Source: Panaeolus papilionaceus (Eukaryota > Basidiomycota > Agaricomycetes > Agaricales). Taken from it: 64,000 bases of DNA. The notes under the pieces were generated by a model. That model was not told the origin of the DNA. It saw only the letters and a program-made list of their open reading frames with translations, and searched no databases. Positions 11,662-21,503 of this stretch are shown piece after piece (positions within the stretch are counted from its first letter, which is position 1; every line of letters begins with the position of its first letter). The DNA is taken from assembly GCA_015501605.1 (NCBI GenBank), contig JADNRZ010000024.1:186001-250000 (forward strand). Reading direction: 5' to 3'. The position numbers and the translations under genes were made by a program.

Positions 11662-11799
11662 ATCGGGCTGTTGTTCTCGACCTGCACCATGTCGTCGTCG
11701 CGGTTGGCTCGATCATCGCAATGGTCGCCAACTTCACCTCTGTCTCTTTCTCTTCTTGTTTCTCGTTTCTCGCTGTCTCTATCATGGAATCTCATCTCT

Positions 11800-11930
11800 C
11801 CCTCTCCCCCCTCTCCTGCCTTCCGTCACTGTCCTCTCCTCTCCTCCTCTTCTCCTCCTCTCCTTCTCTCCTCCTTTCCTCCTCTCCTCCTCTCCTCCTC
11901 TCCTCCTCTCCTCCTCCTCTCCTCTTCTCG
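11800..11930 (+). repeat. polypyrimidine CTCCTC tract
   Basis: The interval is almost purely C and T on the plus strand, with repeated CTCCTC units. Long open frames on both strands across it are compositional artefacts. Confidence 0.85.
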
Positions 11931-11932
11931 AC

Positions 11933-11964
11933 TTGGTGACTAAGACGTTGACGTCGGTCACCAA
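11933..11964. repeat. core hairpin 3 (8-bp stem, 16-nt loop, inverted core)
   Basis: Arms TTGGTGAC and GTCACCAA enclose TAAGACGTTGACGTCG at 11941-11956, the exact reverse complement of core 1. Confidence 0.85.
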
Positions 11965-11977
11965 CACAGTCGATTTA

Positions 11978-12007
11978 AGCAGACTAAGACGTTGACATCG
12001 GTCTGCT
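11978..12007. repeat. core hairpin 4 (7-bp stem, 16-nt loop, inverted core)
   Basis: Arms AGCAGAC and GTCTGCT enclose TAAGACGTTGACATCG at 11985-12000, the reverse complement of core 1 with one substitution. Confidence 0.85.
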
Positions 12008-12382
12008 ATTTCTTCTCCCCCAAGGGACTTTTTGTCTCTTTCTCTACCACTGCCATTGCTCTCCCTCTCGCGTTTGACCGGTTTCACACCACCTCTGACC
12101 TCCATTACATGTATGTCATTCAGCGCTCACACTCATGTATGTCATGCTAACCTCGTCCCTTGCTCACAGTTTGGTTGCGGAAACATGGCCTCGGCACTTG
12201 ATTTCAACCACTACCTATGCGCAACGAGACCTGGATTCAAGCCCACTCTCCATTTTCTGACGAACCTGGACAAGGGATACACAGATGTGGCCCACCATTT
12301 ATAACTCCCACCTCCTTGTATCAGAAAGTAACCCCGTCCTCATCATCTCCTATCATTCCTTCTTCCCAACATCCAATTGCTC

Positions 12383-15300
12383 ATGCCCAGGAAAGGCAAA
12401 AACGGGCATGTGTCCACCCAGGTTCCTTGCACTTGCGGTTGTGGCAAGCCAGACGTATCCCCAGCCACGCACTCTCAACACTTACGGGGCAAGGGGACGA
12501 CAAGCGCACGCATTAACAGAATTCATGCCTGTCGCGATGAATTGCGTCATTATCTGGCATCATCTCCGCGTCAGTTATCTCCCCGCGTTAGGATGGCACC
12601 CAGAACCTACCATGTCCAAGAGCAGCAGGGCCTGGCAAGCACGAACGACGACGAAGATCAACCTCCTGCTACCCAACAGATGGGCGTCTTTCCCTCGAGA
12701 TCCAGGACATACGCGCTAAGGTCCACTGCTAGGCGCCTACAAGAGCAACAGGAGGGTGGGAGGGAACTCCTTGCAACGGGGAGTGGTGTAGATCGAACCA
12801 GGGATGGGGAACATGCGGATGTTGTAGATTGCGTGAACGCTGTGGGAAAGGTCGGAGAGGACACGGTGGATAGGGACGAGGATGCGGTGGATGAGGATGA
12901 GGACACGGTGGATGAGGATGAGGGCGAAGAGGATGGCGTGATTGGGACCAACGATGATGATGATGACTGGGATACACGGAGTGTCGAGTCGGACGCTCTA
13001 TCGGTGGATGACTGATGCAGGGATGTAAATGATAAAGTGTTCCGCGAGGAATTCAGACGCGAAGCTGCTGCTGCTAGAGCAGGTATGTCCATATTGTAAA
13101 AGCCCTAAAACTCGTGACACTAACAAAGTAATAGCCCCGCAGGCTTTAGACGACGCCGAGATCAAATTGCTCAAGATTTATACGTTGAAAGTCGAAGACC
13201 ACCTCACTGAAAGCACCTTCGACAAGCTTTTCAACGTATTTCCGGACAGCGGGCAGCGAAGTCTCGCAATGACAAAGAAACACGTTAAATTTCTGTCAGG
13301 TCTCCAACCAGTCCGCTATAGCTGTTGTATCAACAGCTGTGTTTGCTACGTCGCGCAATACAAGGACCTAGATATTTGCCCAAATCCAAAATGCATGCAG
13401 CCTCGTTTCAAATCTAATGGTCAACCCCGTAAATTTTTCGACTACATCCCCCTTATTCCCCGCTTAAAAGCTATGCTCGCGCATAAGAAAACAGCCAAAT
13501 CCATGCTCTACCGCTCCAACTATGACCACACCCCCGGAATAATCAAAGATGTCTTTGATGGTGAACACTACCAATCCCTCCTGAGTAAAACGGTGCCGGA
13601 TTCTAAGCCCCCCATTCCCTACTTCCTCGACCATCGCGACATTGCACTAGGCCTTTCAACTGATGGTTTCGGGCCCTTCAAAGCTCGCAATAAAACCTGC
13701 TGGCCAATAGTCATTTTCAACTACAACATCCCTCCTGAAGACCGTTTCAAAGAAGAGAATTGCATTAATGTTGGCACTGTTCCAGGCCCCAAAAAGCCGT
13801 GGGACATGGATTCATTCGCGTACCCATTAACCGATGAGCTTGTTGAGCTCGAAATTGGTGTTGAGGCCTATGATGCATTGACGGAGACCCTGTTTCAATT
13901 TCATGCATATGCAATCTTGGGCTTTGGTGATATCCCAGCGCTTTCCATGCTCCTCCATATGAAAGGTCAAAACGGTCGTCGCCCCTGCCGATTATGTGAT
14001 ATCATCGCAATCGCCGTCAACCGCACCCTCTATGTTCCCCTTTGTTGCAGAAACATCGCTGGAGCAGACCTGGCAAGTTATGATGCAGCAAAGCTACCCC
14101 TCCGCACTCATCAACGGTTCTTGGAACAAGCAAACAAGGTTGACGCGGCCCCAACTGCAGCCGCCAGTGGTCGACTCGCCAAGGAGTATGGGATTAAAGG
14201 ACTTCCCCTTCTCACCAACCTTTCTTCGCTGTCATTTCCTAAATCCTTTCCCTACAACTTCATGCACCTCATTTGGGAGAATTTGATGAAAAACCTCATA
14301 TCATTTTGGACTGCTAGTTTCAAAGATTTGGACCATTCTGGGCGGCAATATGTTATTGCTCCTCACATCTGGGAGAAAATTGGTGCGGAGACCGCAGAAT
14401 CTCGTTCATTCATACCGTCTGCTTTTGGAGCCGCAGTCCCAAACATCGCCTCAAAGCAGTCGCAGCTCACCGCGGAAATGTATGCCAATTGGACACTGTA
14501 TATTGCACCTGTCGTCTTACGAGGCCATTTCCCCCACAAAAAGTTTTATCAACATTTCATTGATCTTGTGAACCTCCTCAAGCTCTGTCTTGCATACGAG
14601 ATCACCGAGTCAATGTTGGACAAGATTGAATCCGGGTTTCAAAATTGGGTTCTACGTTATGAAGAGTAAGTAGCCTTGTTGATAATCTGAACGCATTTTG
14701 ATGTACATTTACAGGCTATACTATGAAAACGACCCAAATCGTCTTTCTGCCTGTCCGTTAACCATCCACGCCCTCCTTCACGTAGCAGAGAGCATTCGCG
14801 AGAACAGTCCTGTTTGGGTTTCCTGGGCCTTTCCTATGGAGAGGCATTGCGGGATTCTCCTTCGCGCAATCCAAAGTCGACAACATCCATATGTGTCCCT
14901 CAGTGCCTTCGTTGCAGCCAAAGCCCAGCTCAAACAGATTCGCCTCAAGTACAACCTCACCGAAGTATTGAAATTGCACCGGAAACCCGTGAACGACAAC
15001 AAAACTGTCTATCCTATGTGTATGTGGTATAATTCTAGATCTTCACATTAGGTCACTCATTTTTTACAGACCCCCAATACCAGTTTTCGCTTCCAACTGA
15101 GGAAACAATCCTCCCAAAGCCACTCCATCGACGTATCTGGGCAGCCCTGTCAACACAGTTCGACGTAGATCGCAGAGTTGTGAAAGCAATTGTGAAGCTT
15201 GATGAACCTGTGGTGCAGCACGGACGGGTCATACGCTCAGAAGGAGGGGATCTTATACGAGCCTCCGATATGGTTAAAGACGCAGAGGATAGCTGCAATG

Positions 15301-15713
15301 CATCATATGCTCGGGTGAGTGATCACCTGTCGAGATCTTGAAATCTGCTCACAACTTTAATTTCTTCCTTTTTCTAGTATACACTACTCGTGGATGTGTA
15401 TGCACGTCAGAAGCGCTGCAAACCCAAGTTCGTACCTGATGAATACTTCGGCCAACTGAAACGCACATTTGCAATCGTCATCCCATGTTCAAAACGATTA
15501 GGAGTGAAGACACCTACAACTGTGGTTTTGGCCTTGATGCAAGAACTCAAGGTTTACCTGCGTACGAATGGACTTCATTACTACAAAAAACGGGGAGGTG
15601 AAGAGCTTGTCGATATGAACACTGTTAAATGTGTTATTGGGAGAGTTCCGTGTGCGAACGGTGAATGGGCAGTCGTTGATCGATCCGATTTAGCAGGTGT
15701 ACAAGTTGATTAG
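12383..15713 (+). CDS. tnp2-type (En/Spm-CACTA-like) transposase, one in-frame TGA
   Basis: Spliced model: 12383-13082, 13135-14665, 14715-15019, 15070-15314, 15378-15713. This is 1,038 codons with a single TGA at 13013-13015 (codon 211). Exon 1 encodes a Cys-rich CTCGCGKPDVSPATHSQHL segment and an acidic linker. The main exon carries the family signature IALGLSTDGFGPF, KTCWPI, FNYNIPPEDRF and VPGPKKPWDMDSF, followed by a GRRPCRLC zinc-knuckle-like motif. The third exon has ACPLTIHALLHVAESI and WVSWAFPMERHCG. This matches the 'transposase family tnp2' proteins common in basidiomycetes. The frame continues cleanly beyond the TGA (CRDVNDKVFREEF...), so TGG-to-TGA is the likely lesion. The catalytic core is open. 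The first in-frame ATG was chosen; an upstream exon cannot be excluded. Confidence 0.8.
12860..12922 (+). repeat. 21-bp tandem repeat, three units, in transposase linker
   Basis: Three 21-bp units (12860-12880, 12881-12901, 12902-12922) share GGTGGAT and GA-rich ends and encode the repeated Asp/Glu-Val-Asp linker. Confidence 0.85.
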
Positions 15714-17382
15714 TTTAAATTTGTTTCAAGTAGATCTCTATGCTCGGACTTGTCGAGTACGCAAATAGCATTATTTGCTTGACTGTTGATCACTGTACAT
15801 GTTTCTTGTAATCTGAGATCTGAAGCACAAGGTCAGTGGAAATTTCAACACCTCAACATGATAAATTCGGATGATAGACTCAAAAAACTTGAGCGGTCCA
15901 AGGTGGAATTCTTACCATTTTCAACTTAGGAACTCAACATACTGACAGGTTAAAAATTCACTCCTCATATATAATAAAATATATTCGATAACCAAAGGTA
16001 ATGTTTTATAATTGATCATATACTGGACGAATATTAACTTTTGCCCCCCTTCTGGCGGGAATTCCTACCTGGCTGTTCTCATAGTGCATACTTCGCAGTC
16101 AGCTTGATAAAAATATGACATTGGGAGTATTCGTGCCCTGGAATTTATGGTTGAAGACCTTTTATTTATGTATGTAATTCCACACAAATATCTCCTAGAT
16201 AACCATGTAATGACGAGAATATAACACCTACACTAGTAACGGCGTTTGTGCTCCGGTCGGCACGTCGGCACCAAATCCGAATATCCCACGATGACAATCT
16301 TGCGCACGGACCCTCCCGAGTCTCTCATGCCTCCACATCGAATTCTACTTGAACCGGACCATGAACATAGATAGACCAGGCTTACCTGCAAGCGACAAGA
16401 ATCAACTCGCCGTATTCAACGATGTTGAATTTACTAGGCCGGATTTGCAGGCTTCATGATTTTTATTGAATTGGCCAAGGATCAGCTTCTGCAACATGGG
16501 AGGCTGGCTTCATCGTGCGTTGTCAGTTTTCTCTATTTTTCCTCTCTTTGTTTATCTCATTAAATTTCATTTACACAGTAAATAAATATGTGTTAAACTA
16601 CTCAAATAGAGCTGAATTACTGCCCATTTATGGCACGAATGACCACCTTCAAACCCCGCATTCCCAACGGGAATTTAAGACTAGACGTTCAAGTTCTGCT
16701 GCTGGTCTTGGCTCAGTCATGGACTTCTTACCGGCTAGAAACAGGATCAGTGCAGACCTGGGCAGATTGCATCTCCGGGAGCAATTGTGCTGTTTATGCG
16801 ATTTAAGGTTGTTCTCTGATATGCATCATACCCCAAATCTATTCTTGTCCGCTGGCAACTAGCATTCTTGCAAAAGAACTTCGAGTAAACTCTTTGTCTC
16901 GCATCCAGGCCTGTCGTTGCACCTACCTGCTTAGGGTCTTTAAGTGGTTCACGGGATACACCGACCAGTATATTGACATCTCCACCTTCCTCATATTCAA
17001 CGCTGACAATGCTCCCGACGTACTACCACCACACCTAGCCCAAGAGGTCTCGTTGCTCATTCATTCGCGCACCTAGTGAGTCTATTCTGTTGTTTTCTTT
17101 CGCATTCCGTTGCTCAACGTCACCATCTAGACTCATCGCGTTCATTTGAACCTTAGCTTGCCTGACAACATGTGTGTGTATCGCCGTTTTCGTGGGTCAG
17201 TGCTCACGCAAAGAGTTGATTGTCTAGGCTCTGAGAACGTCCATTTGAAGCCACTCTCGATGGGTTGGGAGACCCCTACCAAGCCGGTCCTCCATCATAT
17301 AAAGAGCAGCAGAGTTAGCTTTGTTTTTCAGCATCTGCAGCTCCGATTCTTTCAGCCATCTTAAAACTCCTCCAGCTTCTTC
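15714..17382. other. right flank of transposon block and lectin promoter region
   Basis: No gene is recognised. Reading frames at 16515-16862 and 16894-17076 are open and not obviously low-complexity, but I cannot join or name them. From about 17140 onward the sequence resembles the region upstream of the second lectin copy, including CTTGCCTGACAAC and ACGCAAAGAGTT, so this part belongs to the duplicated unit. The element's right end should lie between 15714 and about 17100. Confidence 0.45.
17298..17303 (+). promoter_or_regulatory. TATA box of lectin copy 1
   Basis: TATAAA 85 bp before the ATG. The second lectin copy has a matching TATAAATA at the same distance, within conserved flanks. Confidence 0.6.
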
Positions 17383-18647
17383 ATGTCCAACGACGTCGTT
17401 ATCAGCCAGGCTCTACCTGGTATGCGCTTTCTTCCCATTCACCCGTTAAACGCTTACTCTCCTTTACAGTCCCAACCAGGCGCACTGGTATCGCGGATAT
17501 CGTTGGCTTTGGCACCGATGGGGTCATTATCCTTCGCAACTCTGTTTTTCTCCAGCTTTACTCCGTTCTTCACGACTTCGGTTACAAGGCTGGCAATTGG
17601 CGCGTCGACAAACACGTCCGTCTCCTCGCAGATACCACAGGCAACAAAGCTCTCGACATCGTTGGGTTCGGTGAAGCCGGTGTCATAATCGCGGTCAACA
17701 AGGGCAACAACAGCTTTGAACCCGGCAAACTCGTTCTACGCGATTTCGCCATCGGTGCAGGGGGATGGCAAGTCGATAAGCACATCCGCTTCATGGCCGA
17801 CATGCGCAAAACTGGACGCGCCGATATCGTCGGATTTGGAACTGCAGGTGTTCTCATCTCGCAAAACAATGGAAACCTCTCATTCTCCAACGCTTCTCTT
17901 GCTCACAACGATTTCGGCTGGAACCAAGGCTGGCGTCTCGACCGTCACCTCCGCTTCCTCGCAGACATCACTGGCGATGGACTTCTCGACATCGTCGGAT
18001 TTGGTGAATCCAACGTTCTCGTCGCTGTCAATGCCGGAAACGGTCGGTTCAACGCAACCAAGGCTGTCGTGAACGACATGTGCTTCTCAGCTGGTGGATG
18101 GCGCATCGACAAGCATCCCCGTCTGGTTGCTGATCTCACTGGCGACAAGCGAGCGGACCTCATCGGTTTCGGCGATGCTGGTGTCTACGTCGCGCTCAAC
18201 AAGGGCGATGGAACCTTCAACGCTCCCAAGTTGGGCTTGAACAACTTTGGCTACAACGCTGGTGGATGGCGCGTCGAGAAGCACCCTCGTGTTTTGGCAG
18301 ACGTTAACGGTAATGGCCTTCCCGACATCGTTGGGTTCGGCGAGAATGGCGTGTGGGTCGCTATCAACAATGGCAACGGTACTTTCCAACCCGCCAAGAT
18401 GGTCCTTGACAACTTCGCATACAGCGCTGGTGGTTGGAGAGTCGAGAAGCATCTCAGGTTCGCTGTTGATCTTACGGGTGATGGGAGGGCTGATATTGTT
18501 GGATTTGGGGAGAACTCAGTTTGGGTGTCGTACAACGATGGAAAGGGGAACTTTGCACCTGTTACTAAGTTGGTGGATAACTTTACTGTTGGACAAGGCT
18601 GGACCCAGGCCGAGACCGTCAGGTTTATGGCCAACCTCTACGCCTGA
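17383..18647 (+). CDS. PVL-like seven-bladed beta-propeller lectin, copy 1
   Basis: Two exons, 17383-17419 and 17470-18647 (404 aa). The protein is seven FG-GAP/VCBS-like repeats of about 55 residues, each built around a D-x-x-G-x-x-x-D-I-V-G-F-G core (for example ADITGDGLLDIVGFG, ADLTGDKRADLIGFG, VDLTGDGRADIVGFG), usually followed by a G-W-R-(V/I)-(E/D)-K-H segment. Length, the N-terminal VVISQALPVPT and the C-terminal ANLYA closely resemble the Psathyrella velutina lectin. That lectin is a roughly 400-residue propeller that binds GlcNAc and sialylated glycans and has Ca2+-binding loops. No signal peptide is visible, as is usual for cytoplasmic mushroom lectins. A role in defence against microbes or animals, or in development, is possible but not shown. 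Its closest relative is the inverted copy at 55702-54435. Confidence 0.87.
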
Positions 18648-20027
18648 ACGAACATGTGGGGTCGTTCCCGAGTCGCATAGCATCATCGTAAAATCCAAAT
18701 CCGTATCACTTTAGTTCTTTGTACTTGTATTTCCTTGTGAAATTGTATCTTCAATTCGTTGTATTGTGTTGAGTAATGACTCGCGGGCCAGGATGTGTGA
18801 GACTCAGGCGCCGGCTTGCCGCTTGGTGTTTAGACATCACAATTTAGGGGTTTTGACGCCTATACGAGAGACATCGACACGCTTGGACCTCTAGACACAG
18901 TCTCAGACCTTATAAGGACAATGCACAGCAAACTTGCTACCCGTCTGACTTGTCTATTGACACTCATGCAGTAGTAATGCACCTTGGACTTCATCCATAC
19001 CCGCCAACATATTCGTTCAGCCAACAGATACACAGTGATTGATCTCACACAGCCCTCTAGAAACAGTTATAGACGCTCATGTTCATCCAACCACGCCGCA
19101 ATAACTCCCATTACGCATATTTATACCCCCGTAATCCAATTCCAGGTGTTTCAAGTCCGATGACCACTCAGATCATAGCAAATGCCAGACAAGTGTCCAC
19201 CCTGGATCCGTATACATCGTTAGGTCCGGTACAGCGCTTCCAGATGGTCGACCGAGGAATCCATACTCCTGTTCAGCCTTGGCAGGCGTCGACATATAGC
19301 GCGCTCAGGGGGGCATTAGGTGGTTGGCTTTAGCATCTTGAACGTGAGTACTTGATAAAGCTGTTCACTCTGCATAGCCTATAACTACATATCTCGTTTT
19401 AGGCTCATTGACACACACGATGCTGTGTCCATCATCCGTCTGGCCGCCCCCGCAGGAAAGCTCAGGAATGATCCTCCAACCTTCATCATACATGACCCTG
19501 AACGGAGTTCGATATGCAGTACTCTTTCATCGTCGATTATCTGTAGCTAGTATTTGTGCTACCTTAGCATCGGGGTAGTAGCTGAAACCATCACCTGCGT
19601 CACATCCAGATTTCGTTCTGCATTCAATCTCGAAACTACTACTATATCATCAGCATCTTGCTTTATTAAGGCTCTATACACTTTCAATTATGATACTTCG
19701 TACTCTAGATCTCAATTATAATATAGTCCATGACAATAATCATGCTCTTGATGACTTGCCCTTCGTTCACCTGTTCATTCGTGATATCAGTGTTCAAACC
19801 TTATTACAAATGATCTGGACTGCAGTCACTGCCACTGAGGTCTTCATTGAGGTCAGCTGAACATGCGGGCGTTTACACCTCGGCCGGATCCGAATACTCT
19901 AGTAGTTATCTATCTAAGTAGGAAAGGCTCAGCACATACCAGCGCATGATACTCGCCTTCGCCTTTTGACCGCCACCACCAAAGAGCACAGTCTAATGCT
20001 CCCGTTAGCGACAACTGATACTTCGTC
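18648..20027. other. intergenic region, lectin 1 to GTPase 2
   Basis: No gene is recognised in these 1.4 kb. The first 80 bases after the lectin stop resemble the 3' flank of lectin copy 2. A frame at 19079-19333 has no recognisable product. Confidence 0.5.
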
Positions 20028-21503
20028 ATGTCGGGCTATTATGATTTAAGAGTTATCGGTGATGTTACCATCCTACCATGCGAAGATGTAAAGAGTGCGA
20101 GTTGCACCATTCTGTGAGTAGCGGGGCGTCATCGGTTAATTAGGTCCGCTCTCATACTGCGAAATAGGATAATGGGGGACACAGGGACAGGGAAGAGTAC
20201 AGTGAGTTCAATCAACATTTTAAAAATGGCATTATCTGACAACCCCACCCCTCACAAGCTCATCGAAGCGCTGTCGGGTGGCGCTCGTTCCTCGCTTGAC
20301 ATATCCAAGGATCAGCTGGCAGGAGTCACACAGGAGGTAAACGCATATCAACTCAAGAACGCAGGATATGTCGCCGGCCCAGATGACCATGAGCCCTGGC
20401 CAGTGTACTTGATTGATACCCCAGGGTTTTCTGACACGAAATTATCAGAAATGTCGATAGTACAAAAGATCAAAAAGTGGATGGCGGACCAGTGGTGAGT
20501 AGTTCAGTCAGGAACGCTCAAACTTTCCCTCCACTTATTTTTAAATAATATTTACATTAATAATATTCCTAGCATCGATATTGTCAGCCTCATTTTCTAC
20601 CTCTGCCCTATAACCGACACCAGGATCCCAGCACGAAAGAGGAGGACAATCAAGATGATCCAATCCTTGCTACAGACGAACTCAGCCAGGCACATTACTG
20701 TCGTCACCACTATGTGGGACACCATAAACAATTCGCATGCCGAGAATCGTGCAGAGATGCACTACTTACAACTCAAAGATGATATTTGGAAGGTTCTGTC
20801 GTCTCTTAACATCTCCTCTTTCAGTCCGCTCACCCTTTGATGGTTGAAGGATGTCATCGAAAATGGTGGAACTATGGCCAGATTTCTAAATGACTACCAA
20901 TCGGCATTTGATATCGTCAGAAGCGCAATTGTTAATGTTGGAGGGAGAGTTCCTCTCATTGGTGGGGAGATATCTCATGATCATCCTGCTGCACCCTTCC
21001 TCTACCAAGAGCTCCTTGAGCGGATTGAAAGCACTCGCCAACGGAGGCAGACATTCGAGCTGGAGAGCAATGACTTACTCATCAGACCCAACAGTGAGCT
21101 CGAGTTCTTTGTGGCTCCAGCGCTTCGCACTGCCGAGCAAGACCTAGCGAAATTCATGGGGGAGCTCGTTTTGTTCGGCACTCCGCCCCCAGGATTCGAA
21201 GTTATGCCGGCGCAAGTCACTTACCAGGACCTCATTGATCGCGTCAAGGCAAATATAGAGCACATTCGAACTATCAAGTTCGCGATTAAGCATTGCAGCG
21301 ATAGAGCACGTAGGTGTTCACTCAAGGAGCAGCTCAGGAGAGACGAGGGTGACCTTAAGAGGTCCACGATGGCGCTCTTCGCCTTTGGGGTCCCGCCTCA
21401 AGGGTTTCAGCGGCCGCGATTACCCTACCGCGCTCTGGGGCTCAAGCAGAGCATTATGCAAGCAAAGCGGGAGGCGAGAAGCCTGTTTGCTGGGAATCAT
21501 TGA
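20028..21503 (+). CDS. AIG1-like P-loop GTPase domain protein, copy 2
   Basis: Spliced model: 20028-20113, 20168-20201, 20259-20494, 20573-20792, 20850-21503 (409 aa). P-loop GDTGTGKS is at residues 32-39, DTPG at 93-96 and TTMW at 164-167. The second intron (20202-20258) is 57 nt and has no stop, so it looks like coding sequence. It is assigned as an intron because copy 1 splices at the same codon and removal aligns KST-LIEAL with KSA-FIEAI. The donor at 20793 (GTTCTG) is weak but again sits at the shared position after (F/I)WK. The C-terminal half is charged and helical. It stands in the same orientation as copy 1, with lower sequence identity than the lectin pair, so it is an older duplicate. 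Confidence 0.8.

Larger units (their letters stand above)
11121..12382. promoter_or_regulatory. divergent promoter region with hairpin array and pyrimidine tract
   Basis: This 1.26-kb interval separates the divergent starts of the 645-codon gene and the transposase. It contains four hairpins sharing a 16-nt core (two near 11358-11413, two in opposite orientation near 11933-12007), a 15-bp perfect stem-loop at 11625-11661 and a C/T-only stretch around 11800-11930. It is a plausible site for transposase binding or shared transcriptional control; that function is inference. Confidence 0.55.
5677..15713. mobile_element. large four-gene tnp2/En-Spm-like DNA transposon (boundaries unresolved)
   Basis: The coordinates are the coding span only. 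The block carries, in order, a minus-strand accessory gene with tail ORF (7123-5677), a plus-strand acidic gene (7686-8871), a minus-strand 645-codon gene (11120-9022) and a tnp2-type transposase (12383-15713). Two divergent promoter regions separate the pairs. The transposase and the 645-codon gene each have one TGA in an otherwise open frame, and the first gene has a frame break before its tail, so the copy looks decayed but recent. Grouping all four genes into one element is inference from their arrangement and their shared type of damage. No terminal repeats were identified. Confidence 0.55.

Noticed and set aside
11782..12105. 107-codon minus-strand Arg/Glu-rich ORF
   Set aside because: It is the complement of the CTCCTC tract; composition alone keeps the frame open.
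5250..16030. Candidate terminal repeats of the large element (TTACCTTTG-like matches near 5275 and 16000)
   Set aside because: The match is short and imperfect in AT-rich DNA, with no target-site duplication. It is not enough to set boundaries.
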